From: Monosporascus cannonballus
Taxonomy: Eukaryota > Ascomycota > Sordariomycetes > Xylariales
Direction of reading: 5' to 3'
Assembly: GCA_004154925.1 (NCBI GenBank)
Contig: QJNS01000085.1
Span: 1-64,000, forward strand
DNA: 64,000 nt
Under the pieces are notes generated by a model that did no database searches, was not told where the DNA came from, and saw only the letters and a program-made list of their open reading frames with translations. The position numbers and the translations under genes were made by a program. Position 1 is the first letter of the stretch; each line of letters starts with the position of its first letter. Positions 46,970 to 58,687 of this stretch are shown here, piece by piece.

Positions 46970-47343
46970 GTGTTCCTGGGCGGTTTAGAGCCGAAGGGTT
47001 GGTTTGCGTCCGGATAGAGCATACATGGAATAATATCGACCTCGGGTGGGTTATGTCTGTTACGCTTCATTCATCAGGCACCTCACCGTATCAGATCCCT
47101 AAGGCTCCAAGGTGCAAGATACGATGATCGAGGCAAGTAGGTATGACCGATAGGTTCTTGAGTCCAATATTTTGCATCCACGATCATGTTGGCCTAGATT
47201 ATCATCTATTCTCCCCAACTTTATTGCTTCAAGAGATCAATAACCACTCGAACCCATGTCGCTTCATGTAAAGTAATGTCATTATTTCCGGAGTGCTGCT
47301 CGTTAGCCTATGCGCCGGGCAGGACCCATAGCCAACATGCCAT
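46970..47343. other. Convergent intergenic between HIT gene and Ctf18
   Basis: Shared 3' region of two convergent genes. No gene seen. Confidence 0.5.
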
Positions 47344-50300
47344 CTATAGACCCCTCATCAGTTCATCCAAGGAGAGGGGTTTCCTGACAGCGTTATTCAG
47401 ACCCTCGTAGAAGGTGACCCAGATCTTCGTCTCGCCCTTCCCGAGAGTCTCAGCGCCAGCTTTCCCCCCTTGCCCGCCTCTGCCATTGCCGTCCCGCTCC
47501 CGCAGCGGGCGTGCTTCGGTCCTGATGACGCGACCGAAGAAGTCCTTCTTGACGCCCGCGGCTGGCGGGTCCTCCTTGCCGGGTTTCGCGTTCTCCTTGT
47601 CGGCGGCGGCGGTGGCGTCGTCGTCGAAGTCCGCGTCCCCGCCTGTGTTACCGGCGCGGAACCGCGCTTGTCTCGCCGAGGAGTCCCGCAGCATCTTCGT
47701 CTTCTGCAGCTCCTGATCCAGGACCTGTCGGACGGCGTACCGCGTGGGCGCCTGCGTGCCGTGGACCACGGCGGCGGAGGTCTCGAACGTGGCCAGGACA
47801 TCCAGATCCCTAGGAATAATTAAGTCAGTCTAAATGCCAAGAAGGGGAGGGGGGAAGGGGCGGACTCACGGTTCCATGCGGTAGACCCACTGTGGTCCGC
47901 GGTTCAAGTTCGGATCGCTCTCGATCTTTCCCCGCTGCAGGGTGATGCCCACGTCAGCCATGACGTTCGCCGCCCGCTTGATCATCGCCTTCTCCGTGTC
48001 CTTTCTCACGCTCGCCGTGCCCGATCCGCTGCCCCCTACAACGACCGGCTTGACGTCCGGCGACACCATGCGGATGAGATAAGGGAGGAAGTCCGTCGCG
48101 ACGCCTTCGGGACTGCGGAATGAGCGCATAAGCGTAGGTGATAACTGGCCCTGGATGGCCTGAAGCATCGCTCGGTTCTCTTTATGCGTCTCATGCGCAA
48201 CAAACGCTGCCCTAGGTCCAGAAAAAGGGAGTGGCGGAGCTTCGTCTTCCTCGGCCTCGCCCCATTTTCGATCATATCCCATGTTGCCGCGCGTCATTGG
48301 TGACGCGAACAGATGGTGGCATGCCAACACAGGCTGGGAGAGATACGGCGCCAGCTCCCAGTCTTGGCCCCCGAATATCTTCGACGAAAGAGTGTCGTGG
48401 AAGTACATCCACTCGTAGGCTTGGTCTGGCTTAGAAAGAAACGAGTCATCGTTGAACTCGTGGTTAGGATAGTCAGAAATTACATCTGTCATAATCCGGT
48501 CCACATCCCCACTGGTCTCGATCATGTGGCTCAGACGTTCGGCGGCATATTTCTTCTGCTGCTCGGAGAATCCCAATTGCGCTTGGGGCTGCTCACCTCG
48601 AGTCTTAGCTGACGGAGCCGCCACAAGCACACTGCCTTTAGGAAACCCGGCACCTTCCCGGAAGATGCGAGCGACGATATCCCTGATGTTTCCTCGCCCG
48701 AGACCCCTGGCGCCACCGCCTCCGTGAGCGAGATCGCGAACGATATGCTGTTCGACCCACTGCCGTGTCAGGTAAAGAGCACCTTGTAGCGATGCAGACT
48801 GAATCCGGCGGGCCACCCACTCTCCAACAACCATAATACCTCGTAGATCTCCCTCGGCGGTGCTCTCAGCACCTCTCTTTGCGTCAATCCCGCTGGTCAT
48901 ACCCCAGGCAGCTTCACAAAGTTTTCGTGCGGCGTCTTTCTCACACGGAATGCCCTCTTTCTCGAATACAGTCTTCAGGCGCGTAACGACTGCGTCAATT
49001 GTGGGTCTGCCGACATGAATAACTTCGGCCAGGTTTGATTGCCGTAGTGGTCTGAGGGAGGGGTGGTAGACATCGTTACAGACCAATATCAATGGGCGCA
49101 TCTGTCTGAAGTCATCCCCTTTCCTTTTCTTCCAGTTGTTTTGCTGTGATGCTGCTTGTCCCGAAGCGTTCTTCTCGCCAACCGTGATAAGGTCCATAAG
49201 CGCTTTGATGAAGCCACCTTCACCTGATGCTCCAGACCCTGTAACAACGCCATCGACTTCGTCTACCACTACGCAAACGGGGCGAGCCACCTTCTGTTGT
49301 TGTCCGGACTGGGGCTTGCTGTGCTGTACCGTTTTGACTGTTTCGGTCCCCAACGCAGTACGTATTTGGTTTTTTACGACATCCTTGCTGCGGTCATCAC
49401 TGGCATTGATCTCCATGACCTCGTATCCTGCTTGCCTGGCACATACATGGGCTAGAGTAGTCTTACCTAAGCCCGGAGCACCCGTGAGTAGCAGGATCTT
49501 TCGATGAGGCTTTTCCTCTTCAGCTTGTTGCTTTGCTCCTGCCCGTCTCGAAATAGGCTTCGATTTCGCTGCTCTAGGAAACACGAGCGGATCCCATCGC
49601 TTTAGCCACCGGAGCACCTGTCGATTCGTGAGATCGTCACCGACCAAGTCCATGAAGTTCTTGGCTCGGTATTTCTCAGTCCATAACATGCACTTCTTTG
49701 CTTTGCGGTTTCCCCGACTGTCCTCCACAGAGGGAATTGGTGCATCAGGGACCAAATCACCGGCATGGCCCTTGTTGGCGAGTTCTTTCGATGCTGTTTC
49801 AACCAGCTCATGGATATCGATGCCGTAGTAACTCCGCTTTGCTCTGCCTTCCTTTGTCTTAGACCTCGCTGCTACGATACGTTCGTATGACACAGCTTCC
49901 GTTCTTTTCTTCTGTTTTATCTCGATAGTCCTGCCTGAACATGTGCTGATATGGGATGCGCATTGTGGTTGGCGCGTGGACAATCGCTCGAAGATGGACG
50001 CTGTGCTGACAAACTGGAATAAGGAAGATGGAGGGTATTCCCGATTTTCTGATGAGATGAGTGGTGGCTGCGAATCGGGCTGACGCGATTCGGGTTGTAC
50101 ATCTTTCTGTTCTACCGGTATGTTTAGTTGCAGCGGCGGAGGCGACGATGGCTCAGTCGACTCCGCTCCAGCCCTCCCACTAGGGCTGCCTAACATGCGC
50201 CTCTTTGAAACCGGTTCTGCAGCAGCATCTTCATCGCCGTCTGAATCATCGTCTATCAAGAAACCGGCCTTGGGGCGCGGCCGGTGAGACTTGGGATCAT

Positions 50301-50376
50301 GATGTGGTCTCGCTCGTTTCGCAATCGGAGGGGAAGAGCTAGGAGGATAGACGACGGGTGACGAAGCTGATAACAT
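47344..50376 (-). CDS. CTF18: Ctf18, large subunit of the alternative clamp loader (2 exons)
   Basis: Exons 50376-47870 and 47809-47344, 990 residues; intron 60 bp (GTGAGT...CCTAG), phase 2. Ctf18-RFC loads or unloads PCNA at replication forks and supports sister-chromatid cohesion and checkpoint signalling in the nucleus. A disordered basic N-terminus is followed by WTEKYRAKNFMDLVGDD and an AAA+ core: Walker A GAPGLGKT (about 299-306), EINASDDRS, Walker B VVVDEVDGV (about 370), and sensor-1 LILVCND. The C-terminal part joins the small second exon (RMEP-DLDVLATFETSAAV) and ends in WVTFYEGLNNAVRKPLSLDELM, the conserved tail that in yeast contacts Dcc1/Ctf8. Length is normal for fungal Ctf18. 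It is divergent from the gene at 51011, with 634 bp between start codons. Confidence 0.95.
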
Positions 50377-51010
50377 GGTCTGGAAATCAGTTCAGTTGAT
50401 CTTATAAGATCGAAAGGTATGAAGTTCGTAAATCGGTCATGTCCAAGTTGGTCGATGAGGAGGTAGTGGGGGGGGGTATCGAAAGTAGATTGTGGACTGC
50501 CACGGCCTGTATGTATTCCTTTCTCCTTGTAAAGTGGTCCAGACGCGACGGGACGCGTTTTGGCGCGTAAATCTGTGGGGTGGCTACAGAGTCCCTAATG
50601 GGGTGTACGGAACATACGGACCTCTTAGCTAATTACATCACCAAACTCAGTTCTACCCGGGATCAGGAATTGTGGGGCCCCGGGCTCATTCCGACCTGGA
50701 ATTTCGTGCGGCTCATAGAAACTTCACACCAATCACAAAATATTGAGATGCGCTGATCTACATCCCTATCGCACCACCAACCAGAGCATAATATAAATAT
50801 CGACAAGAAAGATTTGAGATCCTTAAGTTGGTGATGCCTGGAACGCATATTCAACCGTCAACCTGGAGATCTTTGGTGAGCTAGTGGAGATCTGTCAAAG
50901 ACATTCCCGTTCCTACCTACCAGCTAGCTTCACCATTGCGCTCTTCGGCCTCAGCTCGTGAAGGATAAGGATATTGGCTTATATAATCATCAATTCCTGT
51001 CAGCTCCAGA
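50377..51010. other. Divergent promoter region, Ctf18 and unknown gene
   Basis: 634 bp between two divergent start codons. No gene or defined motif recognised; a G-run of about 9 lies at 50467-50477. Confidence 0.45.
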
Positions 51011-51784
51011 ATGCGAAACTTCCATCGGTTTCGCATATGTCTACGGCCGGCCTCTCAGCCCTGGCCGCACCTGCGCAGCCAATGTTTCCGCCGTGGGGCG
51101 AGCAGGTCCTTCTACCATCAGCCGAACCAGAGTCCGTATTATCAGAAGCCCAAGACCAGGATAATACGCGACATGGCCTTCGGTTCGGCCTTGACCCTTG
51201 CTGCTTTCTTCGCTTATTCGTCCTACAGCTACCGCAAAGCGCTGAAGGCTCTCGAGGCCGAGGCGGATGAGACGAGGGGCGTGTACAAGGAGTTCGCCGG
51301 GCGGTTCGCCGAGGCGCGCGAGGCCAAGGACCACGACCGGCTAAGAGAGGTGACCTTCGAGTTTAGCCGGCGCCTGCTCTCGAAGCACGGGGGTGTCATC
51401 TCCGAGGCCGGCCCTCTGCCGCCCTACCCCGAGGAGGACGAGCTGCACGGCAAGGAGAAGATCCCACCCGAGGACACGCTGATGTTCGTGGAGAAGGACG
51501 AAGGCCGGTTCATTACCGTCGCTCAGGTGTCCGTGAATCTCGAGTTGGAGGAACTCGACAACGACTGGAAGCGCTACGCGGATGGGGCGGTGGACGTGAA
51601 CCCCGCGCACGATAAGCTGGGCGAGCTGCTGACGCGCTTCGAGTACCAGGTAGAGTTTTGGAGAAAGCAGGAAAGGCTGAGGGGAGGCGAGTTGTTCGTG
51701 GTGTTTGCGCTGCGGGACAAGTACTGGACGTTTAGATATGCCTACGACCCCTGGGATTCCGTGGGCGTCACCTCCTTTGACTGA
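51011..51784 (+). CDS. Unknown conserved-looking protein, probable mitochondrial membrane protein
   Basis: Single exon, 257 residues; I do not recognise the family. The N-terminus (MRNFHRFRICLRP, then RSQCFRRGASRSFYHQ) is Arg/Ser-rich without acids, like a mitochondrial presequence. One membrane segment follows (MAFGSALTLAAFFAYSSYSY, about 55-74), then an Ala/Glu/Arg-rich helical region likely to form a coiled coil (RKALKALEAEADETRGVYKEFAGRFAEARE). The C-terminal soluble domain ends FALRDKYWTFRYAYDPWDSVG. GC-rich third positions and lack of interruptions support a real gene. The ATG at residue 55 is an alternative start that would remove the presequence. Inner-membrane location is inference. 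Confidence 0.7.
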   Translation: MRNFHRFRICLRPASQPWPHLRSQCFRRGASRSFYHQPNQSPYYQKPKTRIIRDMAFGSALTLAAFFAYSSYSYRKALKALEAEADETRGVYKEFAGRFAEAREAKDHDRLREVTFEFSRRLLSKHGGVISEAGPLPPYPEEDELHGKEKIPPEDTLMFVEKDEGRFITVAQVSVNLELEELDNDWKRYADGAVDVNPAHDKLGELLTRFEYQVEFWRKQERLRGGELFVVFALRDKYWTFRYAYDPWDSVGVTSFD

Positions 51785-52776
51785 GCAATACCATCGACTC
51801 CCGCCGCCCCTGAAGCCTCTTGGATTATAGATACCCTTACTCACGCATACACCCCATGCAGGATAATTAGACACCATATAAGTCTTTTCAGCAGGAGAAA
51901 AATACCAAGCTAGTACTCTCCGTTTAGATACTGTAGTATTTCAGGGGTGTGTTTTGAACTTCCGCTTATTAAGCGATTAGCTTCGTTAAGACTTATAGAC
52001 TTTGACAGCAGTCAAGGCAGCTTTGGACCGAGAGGGCTTGGTACTCCAGTTAGAATACCGATCTCCAAGATGTTTGAGAACTGATAATTCCAGCAAAGGT
52101 GGGCCCCTAGAATAAAGGCCAAACTTATTGAAATGTTCATGTTAGCAACGAATTTCCCCCATTTTGTCTAGAGGAACAAGTTCGATCAAGATAATTGAGC
52201 TTGGGGCAAAATATCCGTCACCCTTACTGGGGGTCTGGACATTCCTGTCCATTGTAATCGCCCTCACTATTCTGAGAGCTGATGCTCGGATCAAACAGGT
52301 TCCTTTTAGTAACCTACCGGGGGTCCATTCGGCCTAGTTGACGTAAGGGGGAAACATCCGTGTCATCACGGGATCGTAATGGGGTATTGAAACAGACACC
52401 CCGGAAGTGCTGGGTGCTTGGCTCAATGGTGATTAGACGAACACGGGTACATGTGCATGACAGATTCCGTACCATTTGCGAAGGCTTGGGGGAGGGGCGG
52501 CGGCGGCGTGCACAATGGAAGTGCATATATGTTATGTGCAACCGTGTGTGATATGGACGGCTGAGGGTTACTCGTAGGGGGGGTTATCAATTGAAGGGTT
52601 GCCTCTTGCGCCCCAATCGAGACTTTAGCATTAGACCCCGGATGTCAGCTTGGCGCCTATTTTCTGCCTACCTTTGATCTCTACTGCCAAAATCCTATTA
52701 ACCATTTGCGCCTCTTCCCTTTTTCTTCCATCATCCCGCCGGACTTCACTGTTGTCCCTAAGGGTCTCTGTAAACC
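51785..52776. other. Intergenic, no gene seen
   Basis: 3' flank of the unknown gene and upstream flank of the dehydrogenase pseudogene. No coding signal recognised. Confidence 0.5.
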
Positions 52777-53848
52777 ATGGCCACGCACATCATCGGTGTA
52801 GCCCTGGTTGTTGGTGCTGGTAAGTGCTTGTCCCAAGCGTCTTGTTTGTGGCGGTTAGAAAATTCGTCAATTACTGTAGGCAGTGGGATCGGCCGTGAAT
52901 ATGCGGTAACATTCGCCGAGAGGGGTTCTCGAGCAGTTGTCTTCGCGGATCAGTTGCTTGGTGCGGCAGAGGCAGGAACTGAGAGAATCGACCACACACA
53001 ACGCTATTGCTAGTCACGCAATAGCGGCGTCGCTTTTGCGACAACCATGACACCTTTTTCTGTCGTCGTCGATGTTAGAGGTCGGGCGTCAGTCGAAACA
53101 ATGGTAACCGAGGTCAAGAAAAGATATGGCTGGCTCGATATGCTCTGAACTGGGTAGGAGTGAGTATATGCTATGGGTTGATACTATCTGGGCATCGGAC
53201 AAGGGTTTGGTAGATTCCTCGCTAAAGAGAAGCCGATATTTCAGGTTTGGACGAGGCAGAATATGGTTTTCTGCACGATGTTAATGCGAAGGGCATCTTG
53301 CATTGCCTTCAAGAAGAAATCACCACCATGAAGGACAAAGAACCTCTGTCCGTTGAAGGACCTATGAGCCATCGCCATGTAGGGCCGGGATCCATCGTCA
53401 ACGTCACATCGTTGTCCTCTCGTTTGGGAATGCCAAATCTACCACCTATGCCGCAGGCAAGTTTGCTGCTCGAGGCATAATCAAGGTTGCCGGTGAGTTA
53501 AAGACGTGTCCGAGATTCGAGCAAGCAAGGCCGCTGGCCTTTCTTTTGTAACTGTTCAGCTCTAGAAACGTGAGTACTGGTCTCCGAATCAACGAGGGTT
53601 ACCCGAGATTTACTAACACACCAATGCTTCAACATGGCATCGAGAGGCAACCTATGGTTGGACAAGTAATCAACAGATCGATACATCTTGGCCGCGTTGC
53701 CGCACCCGAGGAAATTGCGCATGTGATCCATTTCTTGACCAGCCATGGAGCAAGCTTCGTGAACGGGCAATCAGTAGTGGTGGATTCTGGAGTGTCAGTC
53801 TACATTCCGTCCGAAGCCTTCTTTTCGCTAGCCCCTATATCTTCTTAG
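52777..53848 (+). pseudogene. Short-chain dehydrogenase/reductase pseudogene
   Basis: A classical SDR order is visible but broken. Start MATHIIGVALVVGAG joins SGIGREYA across a clean intron (52820-52879, GTAAGT...GTAG), giving the cofactor motif GAGSGIG. An in-frame TAG follows at 53011-53013. The VDVRGRASVETMV segment continues after it, then a one-base frame slip near 53140 at the conserved D-Y-A-L-N block. After a probable intron come NAKGILH, GSIVNVTSLSS and, in another frame, the catalytic Y-x3-K (53447-53461). The C-terminal part (INEGYPRFTNTPM, GRVAAPEEIAHVIHFL, FVNGQSVVVDSG) is intact at 53585-53800. One stop and at least two frameshifts indicate a dead gene. The damage is indel-type, not RIP. 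Confidence 0.8.
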
Positions 53849-56828
53849 GTCTATTTCCAAATATGCCTGGTCACTGGGTGTAGTGGAAAAGCTGGGAACG
53901 GATAAGCCATCGATTTGGAACCAGCAATCCAGCAGAGCCATCCTTACGGTTCAAGGACTTCTATGTATCGCCTGCATTTGGTCTTCTCTCAGGCTTCTCG
54001 AGGGAGATGTACATGTGTACGTCATGTTAAGCTGCTGTCAAAATGGGCTGGACAGAAAAGGTCAAATGTAACTCAACAAGATGCATGCCAAGTATGGAAA
54101 TTAGTCTTACGAAGTCAACCTACCGCATCAGCCTCTTATTAACAAGTGATCTTGAGCCTTGCTGCATAGTGGAACCCCGCCTACTGCGAACATCTCAGCT
54201 CTTAAGGTGACGAACAGATCAGGTGGCGAGCTGATACCCGAGGCCCCGTATGTCAGCCATGCATGTATTACGCCGCGTAAATTTACTCGTCAGATGATTC
54301 GAAACCACCATCGACAAGGCGAGCTCGTGCCATATTTCCCCTATCACGCTGCCGACCTTCGGGCCGCTCCAATTAATGTGGGAAGGTCGATGTAACCAAC
54401 CTAAGGAGCCGGATGCCATCCAATGAGCGGCCCGAATCGCACCCACGTTACATTGTTTCATACCGTCGCCCCTGTTCCGAACCATCCGCGTGAACCCTTC
54501 ACCGAGCTTATCTTGTGAAACTCGCAAGCTGACTTGTGGTTTGCCACGCAGTAAAGAAAGGGCACGCAAGCCTCTTCATTGGTGGATTGGGTAAGCCCCA
54601 TATAGAAAGCAGTTGTATTACCAACTCCTAAGCTGTCAATCCGACACAGCTATGCTGAGAAAGCCTTTCTTTCGTATCTGTTTGTAGTTCATGGATCTAA
54701 CAATCAGATCCTAGGGTAAATGAATAGAACGAATACGCCAAAGTAAGTCAATGTTCAAACTTATGCTAAGAGCAGACAGAGGCTGACCACATGAACAGTC
54801 AGCTGTCACACTTGATTATTAAAATGACCAAAGAGAGGCTTCGACCGGGGCCGTAGGCTTGGAAGGTCTGGTACATCCCTCTACTATTGTCTGTCGAGTT
54901 AAACAAACCCCCTAGGAGGCTCTTTGGCGTTGCAGTTCACCCCCGCATTCCATAGCCCCTAGGAATGTTACGAAAGATGGTTATGGATATACGTTTTACA
55001 CGCAACTATGGATTGCCCTGCGACGTTTCTTCAGGAACCATGAGGCGTCATAGCGACTCTAAAAGTCGGAGACGAGGAGACGGCGGTGGGCGTGACCCGT
55101 CCGATTATTACACCTGCGTGTCTGAAGGGTAGAACGGAAGACCAGCTGGGTATTCAACGTAGAGAGAAGAAGGCGATCGTCTTCAGACAGACCCCGCCTA
55201 AGGTATCATACGTTGCTTTGACTTGCGCAGTTTTAGTGTAACTATGGATCTATAAGCAGCCTTGTATCATAAAACCGCGTTGTATCGCAACAGTGGTCTC
55301 CTCAACGAAGCTCCTAGATGGATATATGCCATATATTGCGTCTCGTTCCGAAAACGTGTCCTTAAGTGGTTCTGAAACACACCGCGCTTTCTTCTGGCGT
55401 GGGATTCCCCGAATGATAGGTGAAAAGAAGACACACTATCGCTTAAGCTCCCGTCGAGGCCAATGCATCGGATTCTACGGATGCACCGTTATATCCCATG
55501 CGGAATAAGCCATGCTTTTTAAGCACATGTCATGAAACCTTGACTTACATCTCCGTAGGGTGGTTGATACCGGACTTACAATAACGCAGGAACCGGCCGC
55601 AACTCCGGAAGGCCGTCCTAGAAGGCTTCGGAATCTCGTTCAAGTGAGTTCCGAAGACGTTTCGGCCCTTCATCACGGCCTTTCCCCATCTCGCGCTAAG
55701 CCACGGGAGAGTATATTTGGAACATTGGAGTTTTTGGTCTCACAGTCGGGATTGTGTCCTATTCGGCCCTTCTCAACTCAAGGCTTACCCACCACCCGGG
55801 ACTCGTGGGACGGGCCGCGTGTCCCGGCTGTGAGAGTAAAACAAGTGTGGTACCATCTCTCCAATTCTCGGCCGAATCTAGACCTGGTAAGTTTTGTTAC
55901 TCAGCTCAGCCTGCCACACATGTGACATGTGCTTACTCTCAGCGCCCAATGGCGAGGGAGGTAGGCGCCATGCAACTCCACCCACCAAAAGAATCCTCTG
56001 TTTCGGAAAAGGGGTTCGTGTCTAATTGGCCATGTTGGTTCGAAGTTATAGATAAGGCTATTGAAGCGAGGGAAAGCAGATTCAAGGGCCGAGAAGTCGG
56101 TTGCTGACCACCTCCCGAGCCCTGCTTTATTCGTGTACTACAACGTCTTTGAGGGATTTCGGTACTTTAGTGAGATTTTAAACACACAGACTAGGCTACA
56201 ATCTGCAAAGTCCTCCGTGCCACCTTCTCCTTCCCCGCCGCCTCCCGGCGGCTCATATATGTTCTGCAGAATCGACGCTACAATTACGTAAAGAGCGATT
56301 TAGGTTTATCCTCAGGACTAAATCATCCGTTTATGCCCAGGACAGGTTCGTACCTGATGGCTTTTGCCAATGCTCTATTCAAGTTGACGCGTGGGCAAAT
56401 GTAACCCTTAACAAGGTGAGCTCTCCGTCACATGGCCACTGACGACAAAGCATCTATTTGCTTTGAATTTGAAGAGCGCGGTACAGATGACGATGTAACG
56501 ACGTGTTGCATGTGAAGAAGAGGTACTCCGAAGAAGGTGGGAGTGACGGAGGCAACGGACTTTAGAGAAGGTGGTTGTGTAACTGGTTCTCTAGCAGTTT
56601 GCCAGAGTCTCCGTTGTTGCCGCGACAACCCTGTTGGCTGGCGATAATGCAGGCAGCCGATAAATCATAACGCCAATCCTCTTAAGAACGGGGAAATGAC
56701 AGAGCGAAGTTTCTGATGAAAGACCTTCCCAGAGGTGAAATCCGTGACAGAACCTCATAAACATACCCGACTATACGGTGTGACGAATTGTGTACGCCTT
56801 CGTCGTTGCTTGGACAAATACTTCGACG
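53849..56828. other. Intergenic, possible decayed fragments
   Basis: No intact gene. A short plus-strand stretch near 55710-55740 reads SIFGTLEFLVSQ, faintly like an amidoligase N-terminus, but there is no support around it. Confidence 0.4.
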
Positions 56829-58055
56829 ATGGAATCAATAAGGGATCTTGTATCCCCTATCAAGCTTATGGACGTGGTGGAAGACATTTCAATCGCCATC
56901 GAGCTGAAATTCTTGATACCCTTCCTACCATACGGCGGAGCAGAAGGAAAGCTTCCCCGTGGGTCACTGATAAGAGAAGTCGACTACATAAAGGAAATGA
57001 AAGATATAGAAGACATGGACAGGGTAAAACTCTGGAAGGACACGTTTAACGGCGTCGCTGGCGCTATCAAGGGCGTCCCTGGTCAGGATGCGATCACTAG
57101 CTTTGAGCTCTCGGACCGGAGAGCACAAGAACGGGAATACTGGGCTTCGAAATGGATCGTCAAAGAGTCAAAGTCGGCTGAGCCTGCAAAGGACGACCCC
57201 GACAGCGACCGCTTCGTTTGGGTACCAGTTGAAATCAACTCTCCGAAGATGGCTTGGAGACATGTTGCTACTCTGAAAATAATCGAAGTGGTATTGAGAA
57301 AATTGACAGCGACATACCACATGGTGTCGAACCACAGCTGCGAGCTTCATGTCCACGTGGGACGTCTGGATGGCCGACCGTTCTCTCTGGCATCAATGAA
57401 GAGGATAGCAATATTGTTGTGGATGGCGGAGCCGACAATGCGCAGGGTCAAGGACCCTCAGTCGCCCAACTTTGATCACACATATACATGGAGTTTCGCA
57501 CTGCGGGGCCATAGTCGACTTGCGGGAGTGATTCGCGAGGCCAGGATACCCCAAGTCCGTACCCGACGTGGGCTCGAAGGTCTGGATCATTCTTTGGTAC
57601 GCTACTTGTGGAGAAGAAACGTCGCGCATCCGGAGCATCAGAAGGCAATCGGATATATATGGAGGGCGACTTCGTACGTGGAACTCGGGAGGATGATGTC
57701 CGGGGAGGACAGGCCGCATCGTCGGCTTGGGTTCAATTTCAGCGCTATGGGGGAAGAAGACGAAAGAGCACGAAGTAGCCCGAAGACCCTCGAGTGCCGA
57801 TTCCTCGAGGGAGTCATCGAAGAGGGGCTGATCGTTAGCTGGGTTAAGATATTCGGCTCTATGGTCCAAGTGGGACTCGACAGGCACGATGCCGAAGGGC
57901 GATTTGCTAAGAGCGTCTTAAGACTGGCCGAGGAAAACGATAAGTTGCCGTCTGATGAAGCCTTCCGACGATTAATGGCCGACTTGGGAATAGACGAAGA
58001 GACATCTAGGCCCGTGCGGGCGTTAATTCGGAAGATCCACTCTGAGGGGCCATAG
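56829..58055 (+). CDS. Second amidoligase-family protein, with altered N-terminal motif
   Basis: Single exon, 408 residues from the ATG at 56829 (an ATG at 56868 is also possible). Family motifs: ISIAIELKFLIP near the N-terminus, WVPVEINSPKMAW, NHSCELHVHVGRLDG, an aliphatic helix with LLWMAEPTMRR, then LGFNFSAM and KTLECRFLEGVIEEGLIVSWVKIFGSMV. These correspond one-to-one with the motifs of the larger amidoligase at 38449, but without its insertion and with little overall identity. The second Glu of the G-x-E-x-E motif is Lys here (codon 56907-56909), and the Gly is Ala. Reduced or altered catalysis is possible. The substrate is unknown. Both copies lie on the plus strand about 15 kb apart. 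Confidence 0.75.
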   Translation: MESIRDLVSPIKLMDVVEDISIAIELKFLIPFLPYGGAEGKLPRGSLIREVDYIKEMKDIEDMDRVKLWKDTFNGVAGAIKGVPGQDAITSFELSDRRAQEREYWASKWIVKESKSAEPAKDDPDSDRFVWVPVEINSPKMAWRHVATLKIIEVVLRKLTATYHMVSNHSCELHVHVGRLDGRPFSLASMKRIAILLWMAEPTMRRVKDPQSPNFDHTYTWSFALRGHSRLAGVIREARIPQVRTRRGLEGLDHSLVRYLWRRNVAHPEHQKAIGYIWRATSYVELGRMMSGEDRPHRRLGFNFSAMGEEDERARSSPKTLECRFLEGVIEEGLIVSWVKIFGSMVQVGLDRHDAEGRFAKSVLRLAEENDKLPSDEAFRRLMADLGIDEETSRPVRALIRKIHSEGP

Positions 58056-58687
58056 GGGGGATTGTAATCCGGATACAGAGATAGGCCTTCTGTTTGCACC
58101 GCACCTAAATGTCGGCACAGCGTGTTCGCTTATTCGCGGGGCCGGTATCTGCCTTTGAAAGTATCTGGCATATGTTCTATGGTCTGAAAGGCATAGAACT
58201 TCCCTCCAGCCTTTCAACAAGGGAGTCATAAGCATGTTGGCTCCGGAAAGACACCTGCAAGTACGCGCTTGGGTTGGCTACCCAACCGTTTAGCACCTTC
58301 GACTCGCATCCGCGTAACAGCAACTTATTGACCCGACTTGCTCGACCTTTCATGGGATTTGAAAGTTAGAACGCCATGACACGTCTCTCGCCTCGGGGGT
58401 CTCCCGACTGTATGGTTGGACGGGTGCGGCTGCAAACACAGAGTAGGATGTCCAGAGTGATTCGACGGATATCTCACTTTAGGACGCCCGCAAAGTAAAG
58501 ACAACGTTGATAGTGTTGGTGTTCGTGACTCTGGAGCCTCGAGTTCCTGCTGCGCCACAGCGTTGGGCGCTTGAAATTGTGATGGCCACCGTGCATCGCA
58601 CAAAAAGGAAGCTGTCCAACCAACCGAATATCCAGGATGCTCTGCTACTTACCTGGAGATTCAGAATTGGGTACAGGCTTGAGGCTG
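58056..58687. other. Intergenic, no gene seen
   Basis: Between the second amidoligase and the convergent gene of unknown function. No coding signal. Confidence 0.5.

Noticed and set aside
47344..47769. Separate small gene next to Ctf18
   Set aside because: Joins in phase to the Ctf18 frame across a 60-bp intron and encodes the conserved Ctf18 C-terminus.
56428..56628. Small frames between the SDR pseudogene and the second amidoligase
   Set aside because: No domain, no splice logic and overlapping frames on both strands.
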